Positions 10,901 to 21,500 of a stretch of DNA of 55,563 nucleotides are shown piece by piece. The stretch is from Hirudo medicinalis (taxonomy: Eukaryota; Annelida; Clitellata; Hirudinida; Hirudinidae): NCBI GenBank assembly GCA_011800805.1, contig MPNW01000001.1, forward strand, positions 217,886 through 273,448. Reading direction: 5' to 3'. The notes under the pieces were generated by a model, which was not told where the DNA came from, did no database searches, and saw only the letters and a list, made by a program, of their open reading frames with translations. The first letter of the stretch is position 1, and each line of letters opens with the position of its first letter. Both the position numbers and the translations under genes were made by a program.

Positions 10901-13117
10901 TCAGTTCAAGGCGTCAACAATATTGCACATCATCTCATCCCTGACGTCTCTGTCAGCCTCCGTGTCCTCCACAACTTCTTGTTTCACTTTGGGGAAGGGA
11001 ACTTCTGACTTGAGCGAAGACAAGTGTGCAGTGCTTTGGAAGTGGAAGCTGTTCATTTCAAATGGTTGATTTTCACTTTGGACAGAAAGATTCTTGCTCA
11101 CAAGAAGTTTTGATTGGAGCTGAGAATCATCTGGGAGAGATGAAACAGTTGCATTGAGCAACTCCCTCACCTGCTCATTGCATTTCTCAATCTTCTCAGC
11201 TTGTTCAAGCCTTTGTTGTTTCTGCTTCTCTAACATAACTCTAAGAGTCTCACGGGCCTAAAAAAAAATCCACAATCCTATTTATTAGGCTAAATAACCT
11301 AAAAATAGAAATTATCTTTAAAAAAACATCTTCAGTGTCAAATGAATGTTTTTTCATATAAGTTGTTCAAAGATTTTAGCTCATGTGCTTTGTCATGACT
11401 AGAGACAGACTGAATTTCGGCTTTGGCGCCAAAAGTTGCCATACGATCACTTTCAGCTTAGCTTCGGCCAAAAGTGATTCAGGCTTTCAGCCAAAAACGA
11501 AAATTAATTAAAGTATCATTTTCATAATTAAATTTATATTGTCACATTTAGAATTTGTGTAAGGCAATATAATGTAGTAATATAGCAAGGGTCGGCAAAC
11601 TCCGACCTAGATGGTATTCTACTCCGGCCTGGCGGCCACCTACTTATTTATTGTTGCATCTGTTGTACTGTCGTGAGATGGAGATTTTTGACTCAATAGT
11701 GTCGATTTGTAGACTCGAATCTGCTACAGGTTTCGAATGTCAGGCTCATTGAAGAGTTTCAAAAGGAACAACATGGGGATGGCATACAATTGCGGGGGAT
11801 GTTGAGTATCAATGTCCAATAAAAGGCCAGATCTTTGATCATAAGAGTATAAATGCCCTTGCTGTTTCTCATAGTCTAAGTTACTATGCCATAATGCAGA
11901 GAAGTTGTTGTCTCTGAACAACAACATTCGTCTGTTTGAATTCAATTACTAACCTGATTATTTCTTCAATAAGAATTACTTGCTAATTAATAAAGTATTG
12001 TTGATAATGTCGAACTTTTTATTGCATCATTGTTCCGCGACATAGTTTTTAAAACTTGTGCTGGGTTATATATCTTTCGGCCAGAAGTCTCATTAAATTT
12101 TTGGTTTTGACCCAAAAAAAATCACATTCAATCAGTCTCTAGTTATCACCATTGAAATTGTGAAGGTTTCGAAAAGCAATGAGCATAAAGATTTTAACTG
12201 ATACATGGCAGAAAACATGACATGGCATTAGCATATGATGATAACCTACTGTATATTGGCACAATAATTGACAATTAAACCACATTGCCATGCATAAAAA
12301 GCTAATGAAACATTTCAAGTTGCGAGAACGGAAGCTTTTAATGCTTATGCTTCAAAACTAATAATGGAAAGCCAAATCCATGCTATTAGTAAATTGTACC
12401 TGATGAGGTCTGAACTCATTGATGAGGTGGTGCATGTGAATGAAGAGAAGTGTAAGGTCATCAATCTTTTCTATTCTTCTTCTGATATTTGGAGCCTTCA
12501 CCAGAACATCCAGAAGATCAAGAAAGTTGACCAGGATGGAGAAGTTGAGTTTCTTGAGTTCCCTTTTGTGGTCATAATTGTGTGGATGTAAACGAAGCAA
12601 ACTCTGGCTTTCAAGGGGTCTAACTATGTGATCATCTGCTTTGTATTCAGTTCCAAACATCATGTAGGAGTCCTTAACGTAGTTTTAAAAATATGATTTT
12701 AAACGACAATTTTTCTGCAGAATTTAATTTGTACCAATATCTGATTTGGGGCATTAGGACATGCATTCTTTAATGTGCCAGAGCTACTAAGAAAAATGCA
12801 TTCAGCATCTGCACAGGTTATTATATTTGAACTCGTAGTTTGTAAAAATAGAGAAAAATCGTGCTTCTTTGCAGGAAGCTGTTCCCAAAGTTGCTAAATA
12901 TTTTTCCTCACTTTGTATAAAATAGTTAATACTTTCCATATCAAATATTGTAAGTTTTGAAGCGTATGTTTGAGGTAAGGCGATTAATAGTTACCTTCGT
13001 CGGTGGTGGTGGCTTTGGTGTTCGTCCGAGTCTAACATTGTCGTCGGAGTATTTACTTACATAATTCATAGGTGGCGCAGGAAAGGGACTAACTGAATTT
13101 GGTTCAGAGTTAGCCAT
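10901..13117 (-). CDS. MED7: Mediator complex subunit 7
   Basis: Three exons, 13117-12995, 12672-12400 and 11257-10901, phases closing to 250 residues (human 233). Exon 1 has the family N-terminus: [18 protein letters not shown], then the proline run PKPPPP. Exon 2 holds the MED7 core: [50 protein letters not shown]. Exon 3 begins [16 protein letters not shown], a coiled coil that in other species pairs with MED21, and has an acidic tail. MED7 is a nuclear structural subunit of the Mediator middle module. The third exon's C-terminal half is poorly conserved, as usual. Intron 2 (1.14 kb) contains a hAT-type element. Confidence 0.97.
11400..12141. mobile_element. Non-autonomous hAT element in MED7 intron 2
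   Basis: The ends are inverted repeats: TAGAGACAGACTGAAT at 11400 against the reverse complement TAGAGACTGATTGAAT ending at 12141. Flanking 8-mers GTCATGAC (11392-11399) and GTTATCAC (12142-12149) match at 6 of 8 positions and keep the hAT target pattern nTnnnnAn. A second hAT-like end, CAAGGGTCGGCAAACTCCGA near 11586, lies inside it and may be another inserted element. No transposase frame is convincing. Confidence 0.75.
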
Positions 13118-13590
13118 TTTCACAGAAAATATAAAATATATCCCAAACAGGTCGACGCCCTCCCAACTCCACTGGACGAGCAACCAATCTAAATATTGAA
13201 AACTCCGTCTATATATTTTAAAAGTAAAATCTTATAATTTCAGATCTTAAAAACATAAAGATTTAATTGTTTGTTTTTAAAAACGTTTTTATTGTTTTTA
13301 TAAAAAAATAACAATATTTGATATTTGATTCTCTGTCAATTTGTTTAGAGATTTTACAGTCAGACATTTTACTTTTCCCATAACAATTCTTTCGGAGACT
13401 TTTCACAAGACAAAATTAATGAATAAAACAAATCAATAAATGAAATTGTGTAGTCAACGTTGGAAAATTAAATTAAACCAACCGAGCAAATGTATCTAAA
13501 GGTTTAGCGAGTAAGCATTTTTTTTTGTAGAAACTTTAATGCGTTGTACATACTTATAGAATTATTCTATTTATTGAACTCATAAACATT
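13118..13590. other. MED7 5' flank, no gene seen
   Basis: Upstream of the MED7 start on the minus strand; AT-rich, presumed promoter and 5' UTR. No motif strong enough to name. Confidence 0.4.
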
Positions 13591-13839
13591 TTGTTTTGTC
13601 CAAATTTCAGAAAAAACTGGAGAACAAAAAATTATGGAAATCCGCCAGAACATCGACTCCCATCAAAGTTCTCCATGATCACTGAAATTCAATATGGCTT
13701 CAGAAATAACCACCCCACCTTCAAACATTTGGTTCATCTCCATTCCAAAATCCAATCTAAAGCAATGTGGTTATTCAAGTCATCCCATGAATTCGCAGTT
13801 TCGCAACAGACAGTGACCAACAATTTAGATTTTGAGTGA
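13591..13839 (+). mobile_element. LINE reverse transcriptase fragment
   Basis: The frame includes EIQYGFRNNHPTFKHLVHL and HSKIQ, matching the reverse transcriptase block usually seen as QxGFRxxHSTxxxLxxL in Jockey/RTE/CR1-type LINEs. Only this block survives and no ATG or splice context fits a host gene. Confidence 0.65.
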
Positions 13840-14873
13840 TATCCTGCTGTTGTTTTCCAGTGATTGTTCTAGTGCAACGATAACAGTTTGATTAGAGTGG
13901 CGTATGAGTTGCAACAGTTTTTTCCTATGTGATTCTAGAAATTGCACGAGATTCTGTCAAGGTCTTTTTTGTCAGTGTTAGAGGCAATTTTCTTATGAGA
14001 CGTTATGATTAGAAATTATAGAATCGACAAAAAGCAATTAGCATTGCTCATTTAGGATGCTACTCGAAAGCAATGTTTTCCAGTAAGTTCTATAGACTTC
14101 TATTCAGTTACACAAAGTTCCAGAAGGTTCAAAAAATTTCTAGAAGGCTTCGGAAAGTCATACTGTTACAAGTTTAATTTGGTACAGTTGATTAAAGTCT
14201 GTTGCGTGACTGAGATGATTTGAACTACTTATTTGCAATTTTAGAAATTTGGTTGGGGTGACGTTTTTAAAAAAAAACTAGAGAATTAAACCCTTTGTCG
14301 TCACTTTTGAGCAAAAGTTCATCGATTTATAATACAGGCAGTGCCGCATTATTTCTAAGGCTGGCTAGGCTGAAGCCTATGGACCCAACAAACGATAACG
14401 ATTCAGAGTTTGATAAGAGTGGCGTGTGTTCAAACAGAACTTCAAGACCACTAATAATTCTTGAGATGGCGATCAGAGGAATGAGACGAAGCGGCGCGCC
14501 GAGGATGTCGACTGCCAGATCTACCGCGATAGTGTTGAAAGCGAAAATCCTTGCGGACTCCAGCTCTTCGGAGTGATTCTATAAGCCAGCAAAATGTGAG
14601 ACTATTGATAAAACCATAGTTAGGAGCAATACAACGCAGAAATTACATATTTAATGGCGTGATTAAAGCTGGAAATGTCACTAAAACCGAGGAAAAATTC
14701 TAGGAACAACGAGAAATGTACATTTACATTTATATGTTTTATTTTTTTTTATGCAAAACCATGGGCCACCACGATCATTGCGCGTGAAACTTATGTATTC
14801 ATACTGTCTTCTCCACATAAATTGTAGAAGCCAAACAAGATGAACGACATCAACTGAATAATTGCATAAAAAC
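13840..14873. other. No gene seen; decayed repeats
   Basis: The region holds a run of short GTTC-AGAAGGTTC-like units at 14085-14160 and a 35-base stretch at 14188-14222 that recurs at 38278-38309. The open frame 14295-14576 has no recognisable motif. Confidence 0.4.
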
Positions 14874-15155
14874 TAGGACTGCGAACGATTAAAATTTTCT
14901 TGATCGATTAAATATAACGCACATATATTCCTTCTACTTTTAGCTGATCTGTTTGCATCGAAACTCTGCATTAGTCAGTATACACTACACATAATCACCC
15001 GACCCTAGTTAGCTAAAACAATCAATGACTTTACTTCTCACAAACACGTTTTAAATTCATTTATTTGTTTAAAAACTTAGAAAAAAAACCGGGAATGAAT
15101 AATAACGTGTAATAATAATAATATAATCAGTCACTTTAAATAAGGCAAGTGGGCA

Positions 15156-15688
15156 TCACTTCAGCCAGTCACGTAAACAAACCAGAGCGTTTACATTTCC
15201 TGGAAGCGGACACGATCGCATTTTATTGATGATACACCCTGTAGAACTGAACAGTCTTTCGCACGGAACAGATGTTGCCGCTACAAAAAGAATTGTCTGC
15301 ACAAAACTGCCTAGGACAGGAAAACGATGGTTATTAAGTTTCCATCACATGAGAGGATCCTCTGTTTTTGGAATGCGAGCTTCTTCATGGTACCGCATCA
15401 GCTCAGACTCTGCACTGTGTACTGCAGCTGAGGACTGCGATTCAGAGTCACTCAGCAACAGAGTAAGTTTTCGTCTCTTCGGCACAGGTCATCTTGTCTC
15501 ACTGTTCTTTCTTCTGTTGGACGTCCTGCTCGCTGTTTTTGATCATAGAAGGCTCTGAATGCATTTGACAATGCTGTCCATACTGCTTCTCGTTTTGATC
15601 TTCTGAGAAATGTGAGCTTCTTAAGTGGATCTAAGGCCACAGCCATTTGTAATGTTGGCAAAGCATTAATGCCTTCAATTCTGTTCAT
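15156..15688 (-). pseudogene. hAT transposase C-terminal fragment (ZBED-like)
   Basis: The minus strand reads AVALDPLKKLTFL...KREAVWTAL, the usual LDPRFKxLxFL...W region. After frame slips come ELMRYHEEARIPKTEDPL and then SVPCERLFSSTGCIINKMR, the hAT dimerisation motif, ending LVCLRDWLK-stop at 15156. An in-frame TGA replaces the first Trp of the WW motif. Frameshifts and that stop show it is dead. The same domain occurs in domesticated ZBED proteins, but the breaks argue against domestication. Confidence 0.85.
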
Positions 15689-15889
15689 GAAGTGATTTTT
15701 AAAGTCTAAGAAAAAATCTACTTTATTTCAATAATTTACGACTTTGGATAAAAATATTAGTATTTTGTAATCAACAAGAACTAACATAGTGACACTGTCT
15801 CAATAGACAGATTCAAACCGGCAATACTACCCCATCCTTCAACTCCAACAATCCACTGATAAGTTTTAGTCACAGTTCGTTAGTGGATT

Positions 15890-16868
15890 CAGTGGCGGAT
15901 GAATTTTGTCCTACTTGTGACCAAAGCTTGCACATAACATACACACCCAGCTCATGAGCGGGACGCTGAACTTCGCCCTTCACGTACAAGATAAGGCTAC
16001 TTGCTATACCCAGCACATGACCACGATTCCCTTGTGTCAGGGGCTACCACCATCCTTTCTGAATGCTTACATAAGGCACCAAGGCGACTTTACTCTCTCT
16101 ACTTTACTACTGTTCGCTTTTCTACTCCCTCTCAATTAACTTCGCAAAAATCGTTATCATTAAATATGTCAAATAAAAGACAAAGAAGCGAAAATATGAT
16201 CCAGGGACTTGAAGAGCGCTTTAGTCCAAGACACAGTGACATTGCATTGGCCTCTAAGTTGGTGCCATCTGTTATGTTGAAAAATCCTGAAGATGTCCAG
16301 TGATCAGCTGAGGATGATTGCAGATGCTCTTCCAGACTTGCCATACCACATGGCGATGGTGGGTAAAATGGCATGAAGATAAAGATGTTGGGTGAACAAC
16401 ATCAAATTTTGTAGATTCTCTACATCGGGCAAACAATGATTTATACCCAAATGTTAGAATGATTTTATTCATTTCGTATAGCAGACCATCCACAACAGCT
16501 AGCAATGAAAGAAGTTTTTCGACTCTCAAAAGGTTAAAAACTTATCTTAGATCTACGATGACAGCTGACAGACTAAATTGGCTATCTCTTACGAACATAA
16601 ATCAAGATATTGAAATACCAGCAGACAATAGTTGACAATTTTGGTAGATTAGGTCCACATCGTCTTGCCTTTTTATAAAACTTTTACTTTGAATAAATTT
16701 GAATTTTTTAAATTAATTTTTTAAAGATTCAAAAGTACAATAATAAGAAAAATGGCTATAAACTATCCGCCGGCTGATATTTGCATCAGCAAGCAATTTA
16801 GGGGTGAGCCTAAGGGGTCTAGGTTCAAGTGTGCGGCCCCCCGCCAAAGTGTTTTAGATCCGCCCCTG
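15890..16868 (+). mobile_element. Second hAT element (52-kDa-repressor type) nested in the first
   Basis: Its ends are CAGTGGCGGATGAA at 15890 and, inverted, CAGGGGCGGATCTAA ending at 16868. It carries a transposase C-terminus in plus orientation (16160-16635), opposite to the surrounding element. The flanking 8-mers do not match, so the target duplication is lost or the left end is shifted. Confidence 0.65.
16160..16635 (+). pseudogene. hAT transposase fragment, C-terminal dimerisation domain
   Basis: One frame reads GLEERFSPRHSDIALASKLVPSV. After a break another reads ANNDLYPNVRMILFIS and then TTASNERSFSTLKRLKTYLR, followed by DRLNWLSLTNIN and a TGA at 16633-16635. This is the hAT dimerisation region of THAP0/52-kDa-repressor-like and ZMYM1-like proteins. 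Frame changes near 16300-16390 break it. Confidence 0.85.
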
Positions 16869-17075
16869 GTACTCGCCATTGTTGTTTACTTTGTTCTAAC
16901 AATGATAATGCGGAGGAATAGCCAGTAACCAAAAAGAAGGCTATTACAAAATTATTAATAAAAATAAATTTTAAAATTACCGATTAATCGATTAAAATTT
17001 CTTTAATTAATCACGATTAAAATTTCTTTATTTGATTAAAAATTGTAACGATTAATCGATTATTTTCGCAAAATT

Positions 17076-18519
17076 TTCCAAAAACTATCTATATATCTAT
17101 TTATAAGATATAGGGTTTAAGTCCGCAGAACACGCAGCCCATTCCATGATACTCAGGACAAAAAACTGCCATCGTCTTTTGAGCTGTATCTTGATGGAAA
17201 TCAAAGTCATTTTCATGGTGAATCTTAGCAAAGGGAGTGAGAATACTGAAGATGGTCTCGATACAGTCTTTGGAAGTCTGTTTTCCTCTAAGAAAAGCTA
17301 ATTCTGTCTGGCTGCATGCTGAAAATCCTCTCCGTACCATTACACGGAACCTCTCCGAATTTTCTATTGCAATAAACCTCTTACTCCACCTTTAAATCAT
17401 GCCAGTAGTAGTGGCACCCATCAGGATCATAGATGTTAAATTTTGTTTCGTGTAGAATAATTACTGACTTCCGTAAAGTCCCCATAATCAACCATATCTT
17501 TTGTCAATTCCGACTGTCTTGAGGTTTTTGGCGGCATTGATATTAATTATGCAAATACGTGAAACCGGTCTTAAAGATATGAGCAAATAGGCACATCAAT
17601 TTGCATTTCCTGTTAAAACATGTAATAAATTTTTAACTTTATTATAAGATTTCCTAATGATATTTAAACTATATAACCACATTTATTAAACTTTTGAGAT
17701 ATCAATCATCGAAATTGACATGGGAGAAGCAGTAATTAACAGACGCTGAAAAATGCCGATTTTGACGGCAAACGCTATTAATCCATATTTACTTAAGCTT
17801 ATCTTAAATTTTTCTAATGCATCTGCGTGGATGGTTCTCATCTTATTTATTCCATAAAGAAACTAATGTTTATGAATAAATCTTCTAGCGTGATTTGCGT
17901 ACAATCGACTATCACGATGCAGGTTCATCCATGCCTTCCGCCGCCTCTACCAGCGATGTGCTAGACAGCATGGGTTCCAGCAACCAATTATGCTGTATTC
18001 ATGCTGACTATCTCCGATTTTTTTTCAAAATATCATGACTAAAAATTTCGAACGATCAAAAATCTTAATGTACAATAAGATACTCCTCATCTGCTCTCAA
18101 AACGTTGATTTCATCGTAGCAAATTTAGTCCCGAAGTCGCGTACTTTTCAAACTGCCAAAATTTAAAAGCAAAATCTTAGCCCACGAAGAAGCGCTCACC
18201 GACTGGTAGGCTCCAAAAAATGATTATGGATGCTAAGGTGAACCAAAGATTAACACAGAATAAAAATTTCAGTGGTTAAGGTCGATAACTGATTTCACCT
18301 CCTTACTTCTTAGTACAGTAAATTTTGAAACTTTCTAAAAGTATTATTTACAAGGCAAACGTACAACAGAACAAAATGGAAAACTTCTGTACAAAATGGC
18401 GTTTCAACAAGTTTTCATTTTGAAACGTGGAACAGAAATCCCTCAAATTTTGGCCGCTTGAGTTTATCACTGAAGTTTTACCTGAATAAAAGCCATCCAG
18501 TTTTCAAAGAGGTTGGAGT
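17076..18519. other. No gene seen
   Basis: The minus-strand open frame 17101-17340 (79 residues, 5 Cys) shows no family resemblance and no splice context. The remainder is AT-rich. The 4E-T 3' UTR must lie in the right part, just left of 18520. Confidence 0.4.
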
Positions 18520-21500
18520 TCATGAAGAACGATTAAAATTAACCAACAATCCAACCTGATTGGGTGTTCGTCCAACAGAAGAGCCGTTGACAGAAGAAGC
18601 CCCATTGTGCCATCCCTCAAACCCTGAGTTAGGATTGTGGCGTTTCGAAATCAGTGCTTGCTGAAGAGCTGCAATGACATCAGCTGGTGAAGACTGATCC
18701 ACTACACAAACAAAATCAAACAGAAAGTTTAAAGAAAACCATCAAAACCTTATTGTACATTGAGCTCATTCACCTTACACATATTATTTCAATGATAAAA
18801 TTTAGCTTAAAACTACTAACATTTTAATCATTAATAAATATTTAAGCAGTCAATTGCTGTAAAACCTTGAGCATTGCCCAAAACTTGTCCATGTTGCAAG
18901 GCCACAATAGATACATTTTGCTGGTCTGGTTGAATTGATGAATTGTTAGCTCCTGCGAGCAAAAACTAATTCAAAAGTTCGTCAAGATACCATATAATCG
19001 AGAGCTACTCTTGCCTTTGACGATGGCCCTTTTTGCAGGCAAAGCATTGTTGACCTGGTGTTGAAGGAGAGGGTGAAGCATTTGTTGCTGCTGTGGTTGG
19101 GTGATGACTCTACCTTGTTGCAAGCATTGTAGGAAAGATGCAACACTTGGTTGTTGAGGTGGTCGAGCGAAAACTGACATACAAGGAGGCTGGAGTTGAT
19201 TGTGGGGAGAAAAGTTGTGAGGAGCCTGGGCATTGTACAGTGGGGGCTGGAAGACTGCAGAACCTCCCTCACCTGTGTTTGATCGAAACATAGTCCACAC
19301 TGTATCTTGTGGCACAACTTTTGAACCTAAAGTCATTTTAAAATTTGTAACTTTTAAAGTTATGCTTGAAAACCTTTACACTTAATAACAAATTGGCTTA
19401 TTAGAACAGAACTAATCACACATCTCTGACTATAAAATACAAATAACATTAACATAATTATATTATTATAAATTAGTGACTAGTTCGTTCTTATAATTCT
19501 GTACAAATTTGGTAGTTTTCAAATTTATCTCTAAGGTCCCATTGATCTTGCAAAGGAATAACACAAGTGTAAGATTTACAAGGAGAACCGTGGGCCTAGG
19601 AAGATCTAATTTTATTATTCAAATATTCAAGAGTAACACCAACAGTAAAACATTGTATGATTAAATATACGAATCTGTACATGTGAGCAACAATGCTTAA
19701 TACCTGATGAAAAGACATCTGGACAGAAACTCTGTGGATCCAATTTAAGACATCTTTTCTTTTCTAAAAATTATTTCACACTCAATGGAATGAATATGAA
19801 AAATTACCAAACATTTTACATACCAGCTTTGTCTTGTGCCATCTGCCTGATGACAGAAGTTGGCAGAAATGCTGGATGCATCCTTTCTAGGCTTTGTGAG
19901 GTAATTACTGGTTCTTTTGGTGGGTGGTCAATACTTCAGAACAGAAAAAAGTTCCTTAATAACCTACAATAAATCTAGGAATTTAAATAAAATAAGGGGG
20001 TTATACTCTCACCTGTTTTGAGCCCCAAACTTCAGAGAAGGATCAAGTTTATTAAACTGAACTTTTGCACATTGATTGCCCTGTCATTCAGAAATAGCAG
20101 AGCTAACAATTAGAATCATTAAAAGATTTGATTCTCAGAATAGAAAAGTAAACCAAAATGTTTTCACTAACATTGGAGACAAATTGGTTGATCAGATGAC
20201 CTGCATGGATGGGCATCGGAGTAGCAAGATTAGTTGGAGGACACGTTCCAAAGGCTTCAGAAATTGATGCATTGATACAAACCATTTAATTTATCCACAT
20301 TAATACCTAATATTTCTATGTCATTCCATAATGTTAATATAAACATTTTCACTATAAAAATTGTAACAAATAATGGTAGCTTAGCTTAAAAATAAGGTTA
20401 ATGCAAGATATTTTTTAAATATTCATAAAGAATGTTCCTAAGTAGAACAACATTAATATCAATTGAAATAAAATAGCAACAATTTATATCAATTAATCAG
20501 GTCACACAAAACACCCCACATTTTAACAAGAAATTCCAGATGAAAGATATCTTAACCAACCAATAGGAGATGACCTGACAGAGGGAGAGTGAGTATGCCT
20601 CTTATCATTGCTCATGGAGGCAAGTAGAGAATTGACACTGGAGGTCATAGCTGGGTGGTAGGAGGAGTCAGACATCTTATTAGGATAGTTTGGACTGCCA
20701 CTCACTGGGTAAGACTCATGATAGTTATGATTTGCCAGGGAATGATTTTGAGGACCCTGAGAAGTTAGTTAACATCACATCAATGGCTGTCCAGATTAAA
20801 TCCTCTAATTAGTGTGATTGCTATGACAACAGAAAATCAATTTTCATTCTCTAAATCAAAGAATTTGTTTGCCATCCTTAAATGAATAAATCCATAGATT
20901 ATAAATAAGTACAAATAAATAATAATTTTAAGCAAACAAAACTGAGATTTTAATTGTAAGAACTTTTTCAGTTTGACAAATAAAAATATCGACACGACCT
21001 TCTGTGAAACAAGTCCAAGCAATTTGTTGTAAGCAGACATGTCATCAGGGTCAGAACTTTTCTCGGGGTGGCCACCTTCACTGCTCATAAAAGACTCCAG
21101 TGGAACGGAACCGGCCTCGAGGTCCGAAACACGCGTCACCTTGGATCCAACAGGAAGTGGTTTGTGACCAAGAAACAAGTTCCTGTTCGAGCCCGAAGAT
21201 GGAAGGATAGAACCCTCTGTTTTGTTTCCATTGTAAATGGGCCCATAGAAAACCCCAGATGCACAGTTGAGGGTTTTCCCATCTGGAAGTGTCACAATAA
21301 GCATACTAAAATATGATTTTCATGGCACAATTATTCAAGCCACAACACAGATCAACTAAAAATTATAAAAAAAAGGTAATTCATTTAAAAACATTAAAGT
21401 TTCATAATAACTAAAGTAATGGTCAATCAAAGTCATACCTGAAGAGTCTGGATTAACTTTCAACATGGCCTTTAAGTCTGACTCAAACTCTTTCAAGGAA

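Larger units (their letters stand above)
14874..17075 (-). mobile_element. hAT (ZBED/Ac-type) element remnant with another hAT inside
   Basis: A hAT-like end, TAGGACTGCGAACGATTAAA, starts at 14874. Matching subterminal CGATTAAT/CGATTAAAATT repeats lie at 16978-17065. The minus strand carries the transposase C-terminus (15156-15688). The right terminal repeat is not intact, so the right limit is approximate. Confidence 0.6.

Noticed and set aside
15452..15688. Domesticated ZBED gene
   Set aside because: The transposase fragment has an in-frame stop, frameshifts and intact transposon-end repeats around it.
17101..17340. 79-residue minus-strand frame with several Cys
   Set aside because: No family resemblance, no partner exons, and it lies at the edge of a hAT element.
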